From: Coemansia sp. RSA 1804
Taxonomy: Eukaryota; Kickxellomycota; Kickxellomycetes; Kickxellales; Kickxellaceae
Reading direction: 5' to 3'
Assembly (NCBI GenBank): GCA_027578815.1
Contig: JANBTH010000690.1
Location: forward strand, 1 to 12,646
DNA length: 12,646 nt
In this document: one piece after another, positions 1 through 6,628 of the stretch
Layout of the letters: each line of letters starts with the position of its first letter
How positions within the stretch are numbered: the first letter of the stretch is position 1
Notes under the pieces: model-generated
Told to the model about the DNA's origin: nothing
Seen by the model: the letters and a program-made list of their open reading frames with translations, nothing else
Databases searched by the model: none
Made by a program: the position numbers and the translations under genes

Positions 1-651
1 GGGTACGGAAGGTCCGGAGGCGGCAGCGGCCGTTCCGGATACAGCTCGAACTCCAGCTACGGCTCCGGCTACAGGTCTAATTCCAACTACGGCTCCAGCT
101 CAGGCTCCAGCTCAGGCTACAGCTCAGGCTACAGGTCCAACTCCAACTCCAACTCCAACTCCAGCTCAGGCTACTCTGGCAGCAACAACGAAACCGTCGT
201 CTACACCGACGGCGCCAGCTCTGGAAACGGACGCGCGGATGCCAAGGCCGGATATGGCGTGTACTTTGGGCGCGGCGACTCGCGCAACGTGTCGGCGCCT
301 CTGAAAGGGCCCCGCCAGACCAACCAGCGCGCCGAGCTGAAGGCAATCAAGACGGCGCTTGACCAGATGCAGGCCGACGACCCGGGCGCCTCGCAGCCGG
401 TGCGCATCTGCACCGATTCCAAGTACGCCATTGACTCCGTCACGAAGTGGGCGCAGAAGTGGAAGCAGAACGATTGGACCACTGCCAGCGGCGCGCCTGT
501 GCAGAATCAGGATCTAATCAGGCCGATTGTCGACCACATCGAGCAGCGCGGCGGCACCGTCCAGTTCACGCATGTTCCCGGCCACTCGGGCGTCGATGGC
601 AACGAGCAGGCCGACCGCCTGGCTGTCCAGGGCGCAAGGAAAAACATCTAA
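1..651 (+). CDS. Ribonuclease H1, C-terminal part (5' end outside window)
   Basis: Endonuclease that cuts the RNA strand of RNA:DNA hybrids, in nucleus and/or mitochondria. The frame is open from base 1, so the N-terminus, including any hybrid-binding domain, lies upstream. Visible residues 1-63 are a Gly/Ser/Tyr/Asn low-complexity linker. Residues 64-216 are the RNase H fold with all catalytic carboxylates: D70 in VYTDGA, E112 in NQRAELK, D139 in TDSKYAI and D205 in GNEQADRLA. The loop histidine H195 lies in HVPGHSG. The final strand/helix is complete and the stop is TAA at 649-651. It ends about 245 bp from the tail of the convergent UBTD-like gene. The catalytic domain is complete and should be active. 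Codon use is GC-rich like the other flank gene. Identification is certain; cellular location cannot be judged without the N-terminus. Confidence 0.96.
   Translation, partial: GYGRSGGGSGRSGYSSNSSYGSGYRSNSNYGSSSGSSSGYSSGYRSNSNSNSNSSSGYSGSNNETVVYTDGASSGNGRADAKAGYGVYFGRGDSRNVSAPLKGPRQTNQRAELKAIKTALDQMQADDPGASQPVRICTDSKYAIDSVTKWAQKWKQNDWTTASGAPVQNQDLIRPIVDHIEQRGGTVQFTHVPGHSGVDGNEQADRLAVQGARKNI
40..177 (+). repeat. Coding minisatellite in the RNase H1 linker (Ser-Asn / Gly-Tyr-Ser units)
   Basis: Hexamers of the types TCCAAC and TCCAGC/TCAGGC recur in frame, giving tandem Ser-Asn dipeptides (SNSNSNS) and SSGY / GYRSNS units. The stretch is probably length-variable and encodes a flexible linker between N-terminal and catalytic domains. 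It also produces Ser-Trp repeats on the opposite strand, which are only a shadow. Confidence 0.8.
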
Positions 652-896
652 GTCCAGCGTAAGCAGATATCACTCACCCTCTGGTTTATGTCTTTAATGT
701 CTTGGCTTGGCTTCTGCTCCAGACCCCAGCAGCTATCCTATTCCTTCTTCTGAGTGTGTGCTTACCATGCACAAGTCTCAGTATCTGTGTTGATGTCAAT
801 GTCAACGCAAGCGTTGTTGCTGTTGGATGCGGAGTGACGTTGGTATTAGTAGTACATTGATTGATTGAGAGAGAGAAAGTCACGCTAGGATGCTCA
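652..896. other. Convergent intergenic spacer between RNase H1 and UBTD-like genes
   Basis: About 245 bp between two stop codons facing each other. It should hold both 3' UTRs and poly(A) sites. No convincing ORF, RNA gene or canonical AATAAA signal was seen. Confidence 0.6.
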
Positions 897-1634
897 TCAC
901 GTGTACATCGCCTGGAGCACAGCTTCGCCAGGCAGCCGCATGTCGCGCACCGGCGCTATGGCTGGCGCCAGCATCCTTCCAAGATAGAAAACCCGCACAC
1001 GCGCATCGGCCATCACGTGCCCGCGCTCCACCAGCTGCTGCTGGATCTGCGCAACCGTCGTGTCCGGCGCCAGCGCCAGCTCGACATCGCCTCCAGCGCA
1101 CAGTCGCACAACAACGCGCTGCTTCTGCTGCTGCTGCTGCTCTCTGCGCGATGCCGAAACCGAAACCGAAGATTCCGCCGCCGACTTGCCAGACCAGCCA
1201 TCGTCGGTTTCCGCCAGGTTGGCTGGCTCATTGATGCAGTACTGCGGCACGCGGTAGCACACGCCACGGTCGTCGTAGGCGCCATCCACAAACCTCCCAG
1301 TTGGAACCGTCACTCCTATGCTGTCCAGAATCGCCGAAGCCAGCTGCGTATCTGTCGTGCTTTCACTGGCCACCCGCAGCGCCTGCCATATCTCCTTGCG
1401 CCCTCCGTAGTACGGCGCCGTCTCCCAGAACTCGTTGCGCTGCCGCTCCAGCCCGCTGCGCGTCATTCGCTGCTCTGAATTCCACCGCGCGTTGCCTCCA
1501 AAGTCAACGCTGGGCCCTGCTGCAATGCCTTCTCCTCCTGCTTGCGCCAAATAGCGCCCGCCGAGCCCCCTCTGCTGCTGCTCCTCCTGTTCGTCATAGC
1601 TGTCTGTGGATGGCCGTGAAACGCAGCTCCCCAT
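897..1634 (-). CDS. Ubiquitin-like domain protein of the UBTD1/UBTD2 (DC-UbP) family
   Basis: Encodes 245 aa. It starts MGSCVSRPS: Gly2 with Ser6 fits an N-myristoylation signal and Cys4 a palmitoylation site, as in vertebrate UBTD proteins (MGxC), which suggests membrane attachment. Residues about 50-140 form the family's N-terminal domain, with signature stretches RNEFWETAP, GGRKEIWQAL, LASAILDSIGV and YRVPQYC. A Gln-rich hinge (REQQQQQKQ, about 165-172) leads to a C-terminal ubiquitin-like fold (about 173-245) that ends AMYT without a di-Gly, so it should not be conjugated. In animals these proteins bind ubiquitin enzymes and deubiquitinases; that role here is inferred from the family. An in-frame alternative non-AUG/AUG extension to 1781 exists, but ATG 1634 is chosen because it exposes the acylation motif. 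A pyrimidine-rich tract ending in CAG lies just upstream on this strand and could be the acceptor of a 5' UTR intron. Confidence 0.93.
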   Translation of the reverse strand: MGSCVSRPSTDSYDEQEEQQQRGLGGRYLAQAGGEGIAAGPSVDFGGNARWNSEQRMTRSGLERQRNEFWETAPYYGGRKEIWQALRVASESTTDTQLASAILDSIGVTVPTGRFVDGAYDDRGVCYRVPQYCINEPANLAETDDGWSGKSAAESSVSVSASRREQQQQQKQRVVVRLCAGGDVELALAPDTTVAQIQQQLVERGHVMADARVRVFYLGRMLAPAIAPVRDMRLPGEAVLQAMYT

Positions 1635-2163
1635 CACAACGACCTGCCAAAAGAGAATAGAATGAAAAAAGGCGGTATCGCTGGGCTCTAAAGTCCCCGT
1701 GGTGCTGCTATAGTAGCGTTGTTTGTTTTTCTTTGCAGAAAAGGACCCCTCCCTTTTTCCCTGTTGTTGTTCTTGGTTCAAACACCTTTATAATATCAAT
1801 AGCATAAAGCTGGAATAATACAATAGTAAAATAGGAAAAAAAGAAACTATAAAGCGAAAAAAGCAAAACAATCCCGCCTTTTCCCCATTGCAGTATAAAT
1901 CCCTGGCCACGTGATTGTAAACATGCCCCCTCCATTTTGATGTTTTTATGCAAAAGCTCCAGCATATCTATACCACTTTTAGTTGTCTTTGCCATAGCAA
2001 GAGCGTATTTTGTATTAAAATGTGTCATTTAAAACAAGAAAACCCTGTATGCTTTGTAAAATAACAGCAGGGGTTTGGTCTTACTTTTTAAAAGTCTTTT
2101 TCCAATGTTTTGTCTTTCAAATAGAATAAAACATAAACATCCATGCAGACAGTTTCCACAGCA
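1635..2163. promoter_or_regulatory. Divergent intergenic region between the UBTD-like gene and small ORF 1
   Basis: About 530 bp where base composition shifts from GC-rich to AT-rich. It should contain the 5' UTR and promoter of the UBTD-like gene (-) and the promoter of the small ORF at 2286 (+). A long - strand ORF at 1708-2028 has hydrophobic, low-complexity content, no recognisable domain and no supporting signals, so it is not called as a gene. Confidence 0.5.
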
Positions 2164-2170
2164 TATAAAA
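2164..2170 (+). promoter_or_regulatory. TATA box of small ORF 1
   Basis: TATAAAA lies 122 bp upstream of the ATG at 2286, the same arrangement as in the related small ORFs downstream. The stretch between is pyrimidine/A-rich and lacks an upstream ATG in good context, as expected of a 5' UTR. Confidence 0.55.
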
Positions 2171-2285
2171 AGAAGTGCAATCTGCATCTCATCTACATTC
2201 TATCTTTACTGTCTATCCATATCCACCCACAACCATTTATTCCCATACAAAAACAACAAGAACAAGAACAGTAGCTAATATAACC

Positions 2286-2453
2286 ATGTCAATCCCTAGC
2301 AACTACAAGAGAGAAAGAAAAAATGCAATGACTTTTCAGGAAGCAAAAGAACAAAAGGAAAAGCTGGCCAAGCTTAAGGCTGAAAGAGAAGCAAAAGAAC
2401 AACAGAAAAGGGAAAAGGAAAAGGAAAATAAGAATAAGAAGCAAAAGAAGTAA
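2286..2453 (+). CDS. Small Lys/Glu-rich protein 1 (55 aa, orphan)
   Basis: ATG in good context (ATAACCATGTC), TAA at 2451-2453. The product has no signal peptide or membrane segment. From residue about 15 to the end it is almost entirely K, E, Q, R and A (for example EAKEQKEKLAKLKAERE, then KEKENKNKKQKK), predicting one long charged helix with a very basic tail that could bind nucleic acid or act as a nuclear/nucleolar localisation signal. It is not recognised as a known family. Length, TATA spacing, orientation and charge resemble the three small ORFs at 3782, 5350 and 6629, but sequence identity to them is weak. Low complexity makes chance possible; promoter plus start context argues for a real gene. 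Confidence 0.55.
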   Translation: MSIPSNYKRERKNAMTFQEAKEQKEKLAKLKAEREAKEQQKREKEKENKNKKQKK

Positions 2454-2562
2454 GATCAAGACAATGACAACTCACTTGGCTTTCATCTGTTTTCAAACAT
2501 TGGAATTCAACTAAATGTATAAAAATATTGTTATAAATTATTATAAATTATTTTTATATTAA

Positions 2563-2658
2563 GGGATCTGCCCTCAAGACTCTGAAAGAGTTGTGTTTCG
2601 GTAGCCTGCACCGAAAGTGGGGGCGGATCCCGAGGGAGGTTTCGGTGCAGAAACCTGC
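2563..2658 (+). ncRNA. Candidate structured RNA: three-way junction with competing helices
   Basis: A sharply bounded GC-rich island in AT-rich DNA. The closing helix pairs 2563-2573 (GGGATCTGCCC) with 2621-2631 (GGGCGGATCCC), 11 bp with one G-U. Inside are hairpin A (2575-2583 with 2587-2595, one mismatch, GAA loop) and hairpin B (TTTCGGT 2596-2602 with ACCGAAA 2610-2616), separated by almost no unpaired bases. A third hairpin C follows (AGGTTTC 2637-2643 with GAAACCT 2650-2656). In addition 2607-2616 is perfectly complementary to 2640-2649 (10 bp), which excludes B and C and would make a pseudoknot with the closing helix. It does not match hammerhead, HDV, twister, TPP, 5S, tRNA or SRP signatures I know. 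Strand is arbitrary. A foldback/MITE-type element is the main alternative. Confidence 0.45.
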
Positions 2659-2663
2659 TATTT

Positions 2664-2943
2664 ATTATTTTTATTAAAAATGATTAATAGATAGTTTACA
2701 ATGGAGTTCCATTGTTCTTGTTCCTAGAATAGCCACTGTTGATACATTAGAGCACCTCACAAGTAGAACCTTACAAACATTCTGTTGTTTTTTAATAAAG
2801 CAAACTAATAATTATTCTTTATTTTCCTTGAAAAACGTTTATTTAAACACTAGAAAACTTTTTGAACAATTATTTGTCTAATTTTATTACAATATTCTGG
2901 GAGATTTCTTTTACAAGTCAGATGTTATAATAATGATTTAGCT
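2664..2943. other. AT-rich spacer
   Basis: No ORF with supporting signals. From 2876 on, the sequence is the start of a duplicated block also seen from 4535 (shared GTCTAATT..ATTACAAT, then a TCTTTTA..AAGT.AGAT stretch). Confidence 0.5.
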
Positions 2944-3090
2944 TTATTTCTTAGTGATATTTGCTTTTTCTGCTTCTTTTCTCCACTGATCAAATTTTCT
3001 ATTATCTCTTCCTTCTGCAAATTTGTCACCAGCCTTGTTTTTTTAATTTTTTTGCCTTCTTTTTAATATTTTCAAATGTTTCTCTCATAT
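2944..3090 (-). pseudogene. Decayed small Lys-rich gene, last exon, copy 1
   Basis: The exon follows a TTTACAG acceptor (3091-3093 on this strand) with a CTAAC branch-type site 51 bases further upstream. Its first part reads MRETFENIKKKAKKLKKQ and hits TGA at 3026-3028. Shifting frame by one restores AGDKFAEGRDNRKF..QWRKEAEKANITKK up to TAA 2944-2946. The paired copy at 4599-4757 ends with the closely similar RWRKEAQEADMKDRK, which shows the C-terminal frame was once coding. The break lies near a poly-A run, a typical frameshift site. The ancestor was probably a basic helical protein of the same general kind as the + strand small ORFs. No function is recognised. A programmed shift is possible but less likely than decay. 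Confidence 0.5.
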
Positions 3091-3671
3091 CTGTAAATTA
3101 AAGGATTTATGTTGATAATTTGCTAAAGAAAAATTGCAAAGATGTTAGTCAATTTTAAAGACAATAGATTGAAGTAATATGTTTTCCTTTTTATATTGAT
3201 GTAAAATGTGAATTCAACTAAAATGAAGTTTATCAAAAGTATAATAATAACTGAATAAAACAAATTAATTTAATTTGTCAAATAATAGATGACTGATGAC
3301 TGACCAGCTGATGAGAATCACATGGTAATCATGAATTAAGTGCACTCTATTTCATGTGTTTAAGAATAAGCAGCTGTATAATAATAACAATACACATGAC
3401 ACCAGCAGGCAAACAATGAGGAGAAAGGAGATAAATTAATTATTAAAAATTTTACACATGAAACAGGCTATTAATATTTTTATTTCTATATAAACCAATA
3501 ATTAGCAGACCTCATGGTTTGCATATATATAAAATATTTTTATGGAAATTAATAAAACATGACTACATATAGCACCTGATAAACTCAATATGCCAATAGA
3601 GTCTGTTAATAATAGTAATTTGGTTATACATTTAAAAAATATTGGGTCAAAACAATTGCAAAAATATAAAA
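3091..3671. other. AT-rich region between divergent small genes of unit 1
   Basis: Contains the presumed intron and 5' part of the decayed - strand gene and the upstream region of the + strand ORF at 3782. A local direct repeat of GATGACT occurs at about 3287-3300. The - strand 137-aa ORF 3502-3915 is hydrophobic AT-rich read-through of the opposite strand of small ORF 2 and is not called. Confidence 0.45.
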
Positions 3672-3678
3672 AAAATAA

Positions 3679-3685
3679 TATAAAA
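3679..3685 (+). promoter_or_regulatory. TATA box of small ORF 2 (shared AATAATATAAAA block)
   Basis: The block AATAATATAAAATAAAACC recurs in front of small ORF 3 (AATAATATAAAAGAAAACC) and small ORF 4 (AATAATATAAAAGAAAGGC). The TATA is 103 bp from the ATG. Confidence 0.65.
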
Positions 3686-3781
3686 TAAAACCAGAACTCC
3701 ACATTCTTCAGCTTTTCTTGTTTATTTAAACATTTTAGAATTATATATTTTTTAACTGGACAACAAGAATATTCTAAAAAC

Positions 3782-3973
3782 ATGCCATTTAGATTAGAAA
3801 TTACATCTGGCTTTAGTACAGATAGGCTACTAAACAATTTAAACAAAAATGAAAATGAACAGCAAGGAGCTATCAATGGGCATAAGATACAGCAAGGAAA
3901 TAACAGACAAGGCAAAGCTCAGGCAGCTGCTGACAAAGCTAAGAAAATTGCCAAGATTATTACTGGACATTAG
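3782..3973 (+). CDS. Small basic protein 2 (63 aa, orphan, unit 1)
   Basis: Starts MPFRLEITSGFSTDRLL, ATG preceded by TAAAAAC, stop TAG. There is no signal peptide. Residues about 11-20 (FSTDRLLNNL) form an N-capped helix start that lines up with MSDNEILIGL in small ORF 3 and SSQRIIRML in the short ORF at 6005. The middle is Asn/Gln/Gly-rich and probably disordered. The last 20 residues (KAQAAADKAKKIAKIITGH) make a basic amphipathic helix, with Ile/Ala on one face and Lys on the other, that could contact membranes, nucleic acid or a partner. It lies behind a conserved TATA block and divergently from the decayed gene at 2944-3090. Not a recognised family; function unknown. Confidence 0.55.
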   Translation: MPFRLEITSGFSTDRLLNNLNKNENEQQGAINGHKIQQGNNRQGKAQAAADKAKKIAKIITGH

Positions 3974-4534
3974 GTGTCATTTTGTGCATGCATTACACAA
4001 CTAAGCAGCTCATTATTTGTATAAAGTTTAATTATTAATTAGACTTATTAGGTTAATGTTTAGAATACCAAGTACTTACTAATTAAAATTATGTTAATAA
4101 ATAAGTTTACAAACATAAAGAATTAATAGTTATAGTATGAACTGCTCAGGTTGACAATCTGTTCTCAGAGAAGCTATAAAGAAGCATGTTCAAATAAAAA
4201 GAGAAATGGTTATCTTGTCAAGTTGGCTGGCTCTACTAAGTCAAACTAAAACTGGGAGGTTTAACATAAAGCAATTTTTAAACATTTTGCTTGAGTGGCG
4301 CTTTACAGCATAGAAATTATTTACAATGGCACACATTTTTAATCTCACAGCTTGTGATAACATCTGCATTATCACATGATCTGACTGGAAATTAAATCTT
4401 AAAGGAGTTTTGCCTTGCTTACAGCTGGCTTAGCAACAGGGCAGTTAAACCCCCTTATCACAGTACCTGCATGTTATTATTTTTCTCTTGTTAGTAAACA
4501 AGATAATCATTACTCTTAAAGTTCCTTCTTTTCA
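3974..4534. other. Spacer between duplicated units 1 and 2
   Basis: Mostly AT-rich. One stretch (about 4155-4313) is open for about 53 codons on the + strand and ends at TAG 4311-4313. Its only ATG (4206) gives 35 residues beginning MVILSSWLALL. A TTCTCAG acceptor-like site precedes the open stretch. It could be a remnant exon, but nothing recognisable is encoded, so no gene is called. Confidence 0.4.
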
Positions 4535-4598
4535 GTCTAATTCATTACAATTGCTATGTTTTTCTTTTAAAAGTTAGATATTATGATAAAGAGTGGTT

Positions 4599-4757
4599 TT
4601 ATTTTCTATCTTTCATATCTGCTTCTTGAGCCTCTTTTCTCCACCTACCAAAATTTCTTTTATTTCTTCTTGCTGCACTTTGTTCACCCAACTTGTCTTG
4701 AATTTTTAACCTTATATTCTGCCTTAGCTTTTATAGTTTAAAGTGTTTCTATAATAT
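4599..4757 (-). pseudogene. Decayed small Lys-rich gene, last exon, copy 2
   Basis: Homologue of 2944-3090. It has the same TTTACAG acceptor (4758-4760) and a CTAAC site at the same 51-base distance (4811). The C-terminal frame is intact: KIQDKLGEQSAARRNKRN followed by FGRWRKEAQEADMKDRK and TAA at 4599-4601. The 5' part carries stops in the matching frames (TAA within IETL*TIK in one, TAG and TAA in another), and the ATG present in copy 1 is ATT here. Both copies therefore look inactivated by different lesions. An upstream ATG at about 4946 begins MWFISAVLSP before a GTAATT donor-like site, but the phases do not join cleanly. Confidence 0.5.
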
Positions 4758-5267
4758 CTGTAAATTAGAAATATTGTAATAAAATTTACTAAATAAAAAA
4801 TTAAAAAGGTGTTAGTTGACTTCAAACAAATAATTGAAAATGCAGTTTATTACAAAATTGGATAGAATGCAAAGTTCTATTTAAACAATATTTAAAAACA
4901 AATTTTAATAATGCATTAAATTACAGGTGATAGAACTGCTGATATAAACCACATAGGATTTATGTATTAGTGTAGTTTATTCAATAAAATAAAAGAAACA
5001 AGAAAATTAAATGATATTACACATGCTGCTAACATGAACACACTAAATGATGTCATATTTAAAATTGATGTATCCCAATATTTTTGTTTTCAGAAATTAT
5101 ATTAAATTTCTAACAATCCACATGATTTGTTTTGCACAGTAAAATACATAATTAGAAATGTGCAAAACAGGACAAAATATATCAGCAAACAAGAAAACAA
5201 AGAAAAAACTGAATATCAGTTTTGCTTTTATGTTAAAAGTGGGAATTTTTCAAAAAGAAATGTAAAA
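4758..5267. other. AT-rich region between divergent small genes of unit 2
   Basis: Holds the presumed intron of the decayed - strand gene and upstream DNA of small ORF 3. A TTTTTGTTTTCAG acceptor-like string at 5081-5093 on the + strand is conserved in unit 3 (6321-6333), though no upstream exon could be recognised. Confidence 0.45.
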
Positions 5268-5273
5268 AAATAA

Positions 5274-5280
5274 TATAAAA
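5274..5280 (+). promoter_or_regulatory. TATA box of small ORF 3 (shared block)
   Basis: TATAAAA inside the AATAATATAAAAGAAAACC block, 76 bp from the ATG at 5350. See the matching sites at 3679 and 6526. Confidence 0.65.
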
Positions 5281-5349
5281 GAAAACCAAATTCTTAATCC
5301 TTCTGCCCGTTTCATTCAATTGAATATATTTCAATATATTATAAAAACA

Positions 5350-5544
5350 ATGACTGATCAAGATGACAAATGGTTTAAAGAATTGTATTCAATGTCTGAT
5401 AATGAGATACTCATAGGTTTAGATGAAGCAGAAAAAAAAAGACAGCAAAAAATTATGAAGAAAGCCATGAAGAAACGAAAGGATCAAAGAAATAAAACTC
5501 AAACTAATGTTCAAAATGTTGGACAGGCTTCCAAGGGTAATTAA
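5350..5544 (+). CDS. Small Lys-rich protein 3 (64 aa, orphan, unit 2)
   Basis: ATG at 5350 with context AAAAACAATGAC. The in-frame extension to 5320 has only TTG and is rejected. The N-terminal half is acidic (MTDQDDKWFKELYSMSDNE), with SDNEILIGLDEAE an N-capped amphipathic helix. Residues 29-52 are extremely basic (KKRQQKIMKKAMKKRKDQ), a plausible nuclear localisation or RNA-binding helix. The tail (QTNVQNVGQASKGN) is polar and disordered. There is no signal peptide or membrane segment. The acidic-then-basic layout and promoter block tie it to small ORFs 2 and 4. Not a recognised family. Of the + strand set it looks the most intact and gene-like. Confidence 0.62.
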   Translation: MTDQDDKWFKELYSMSDNEILIGLDEAEKKRQQKIMKKAMKKRKDQRNKTQTNVQNVGQASKGN

Positions 5545-5937
5545 ACTAGACACTAACAGTTAACTAAGGACTGAAGCTTTGTTGGTTTATGATAGAATAG
5601 AATATATTAAATAATATTAAAATTAAAATGTGGTGTGCTGTTTGAAATGTTTACAGCAGTACTATGAAAGAACAAGAATTTTTGATATGCTTGAATATTA
5701 TGATGCACAATTTGGCTGTAAAGACATTATGCACTAATAATTGCTTTTGTTATGTAACTTATCAATGATTAGACTAAGAAACATTAAAGTTCTGATTATA
5801 CTTGTAGTCACTATATTAAGTGGGGAAGTGCAATGTACTTATTGTTGGGTCCTGCAGGTTGTTAATTTCTAGTTAGAAATTACTTAATTGCAAAATAAAA
5901 CAAAGTGCAAGCTTAAATAAATTTGTTGCTCAGAGCA
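5545..5937. other. AT-rich spacer downstream of small ORF 3
   Basis: Presumed 3' UTR of small ORF 3 and spacer. No ORF, structured RNA or repeat could be supported. Confidence 0.5.
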
Positions 5938-6037
5938 ATGAGTGAGGTCCTGAGATCAGCAACTAATATCAATCAGCTCTGATAATAATACGCGACTCTG
6001 TATAATGAATGATGATCTGAGACCAGTGTCTAACACA
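5938..6037 (+). repeat. Short diverged tandem duplication (period 67 bp) containing ATG starts
   Basis: The 33 bases from 5938 and from 6005 match at about 22 positions (ATGA.TGA.G..CTGAGA.CAG). Both begin with ATG and read MSEVLRSATN and MNDDLRPVSN. The first frame stops at codon 15; the second continues as the short ORF below. Confidence 0.45.
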
Positions 6038-6124
6038 ACATCCTCACAAAGGATAATAAGAATGTTACAAGCTGTACCGGACAATGAGCGCCAACATATA
6101 AAAGCCGCAACTTGTCCTGAATAG
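6005..6124 (+). CDS. Short ORF, 39 aa, possible small gene or gene remnant
   Basis: Begins MNDDLRPVSNTTSSQRII and ends QHIKAATCPE at TAG 6122-6124. The segment SSQRIIRML matches the spacing of FSTDRLLNNL and MSDNEILIGL in small ORFs 2 and 3. The same frame remains coding-like after two stops (RFPYSKYHTFYSPLETPL up to TAG near 6215), suggesting a longer decayed gene. It overlaps a 91-codon - strand ORF (6030-6305), and I cannot prove which strand, if either, was coding. There is no clear TATA box. Function unknown. Confidence 0.3.
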   Translation: MNDDLRPVSNTTSSQRIIRMLQAVPDNERQHIKAATCPE

Positions 6125-6520
6125 TAGTTTGATAGGTTTCCTTATAGTAAATATCATACTTTTTATAGTCCACTTGAAACCCCATTGAAACAAATTTATA
6201 CTCCAATTTATCATTAGTTGTCAGGCAATTATAATAATTCAAATTGTAAAATAATGCATGTGCATTCAGTTCACAAGGGTGTATCAGATGATACACAGCA
6301 GACAAGAAACTTTTTCTCTATTTCTGTTTTCAGATATTACCCCAATTATCAACAATTCACATGATGTTATGCATAATGTAAAATATATTGCAGAAATTTA
6401 AAATTAATGACTGCATATACCAGCTGATAATAAAATTATGTAAAATGGAGGCTGCAAATATCTGTTTTTGCCATCCATTTACATAAATGAAAATCTTATT
6501 GTTGCAAGTGTGCACTTAGA
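6125..6520. other. Region between the short ORF and small ORF 4
   Basis: Covered on the - strand by the 91-codon ORF 6030-6305 (YKFVSMGFQVDYKKYDIYY in its middle). It is unrecognised and lacks a promoter match, so it is not called. From 6325 the sequence matches unit 2 (TGTTTTCAGA at 6325 and 5085, then CACATGAT at 6359 and 5119), marking the start of unit 3. Confidence 0.4.
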
Positions 6521-6525
6521 AATAA

Positions 6526-6532
6526 TATAAAA
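6526..6532 (+). promoter_or_regulatory. TATA box of small ORF 4 (shared block)
   Basis: TATAAAA in AATAATATAAAAGAAAGGC, 103 bp from the ATG at 6629, exactly the distance seen in unit 1. Confidence 0.6.
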
Positions 6533-6628
6533 GAAAGGCTAGATTGCATACTATTTCACTTACCTTGGTGAAAAACTTAAAAAATCTTATTTAATAATTT
6601 AAATATATATCAAAGCTATCAAATCAAT

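Larger units (their letters stand above)
2876..3973 (+). repeat. Duplicated unit 1 (decayed small - gene plus small + gene)
   Basis: Diverged copy of the block at 4535-5544, recognisable at many anchors in the same order: 2876-2893 with 4535-4552, the - strand exon 2944-3090 with 4599-4757, the CTAAC branch-like site 3144 with 4811, GCTGATGAGAATCACAT near 3310 with GCTGATATAAACCACAT near 4940, 3511-3537 with 5119-5147, and the TATA block 3672-3691 with 5268-5286. Parts also match unit 3 (6325-6838). Confidence 0.7.
4535..5544 (+). repeat. Duplicated unit 2
   Basis: Second copy of the unit described at 2876-3973, offset about 1.66 kb at its left edge and about 1.57 kb at the + strand ATGs. 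It carries the same two elements in the same divergent arrangement. Divergence is high outside the anchors, so the duplication is old. Confidence 0.7.

Noticed and set aside
77..482. Long - strand ORFs with Ser-Trp repeats opposite RNase H1
   Set aside because: Exact antisense shadow of the Gly/Ser/Asn repeat and GC-rich catalytic domain; the + frame has all RNase H residues.
861..1660. Several + strand ORFs opposite the UBTD-like gene
   Set aside because: Arg/Ala/Leu-rich shadows of a GC-rich coding region on the other strand; no domain.
1763..1775. tRNA B-box-like GGTTCAAACACC
   Set aside because: No A box, no acceptor stem and no cloverleaf around it.
1708..2028. 106-codon - strand ORF
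   Set aside because: Hydrophobic AT-rich content with a poly-Phe core, no promoter match, and it overlaps the likely 5' UTR of the UBTD-like gene.
2563..2658. Known ribozyme or riboswitch classes for the structured island
   Set aside because: No CUGAUGA/GAAA hammerhead core, no HDV strand order (a hairpin lies between the wrong helices), no twister core and no THI-element motifs.
3280..3315. CTGATGAG at about 3303 as a hammerhead or C/D snoRNA box
   Set aside because: No matching GAAA core or helices, and no D box with terminal stem; the stretch belongs to the duplicated-unit homology.
3502..3915. 137-codon - strand ORF
   Set aside because: Phe/Leu/Cys-rich frame antisense to small ORF 2 and its promoter block; no signals.
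4155..4313. Open + frame ending in FLNILLEWRFTA
   Set aside because: Only 35 codons from its ATG, no promoter block and no recognised similarity; kept as a note under the spacer.
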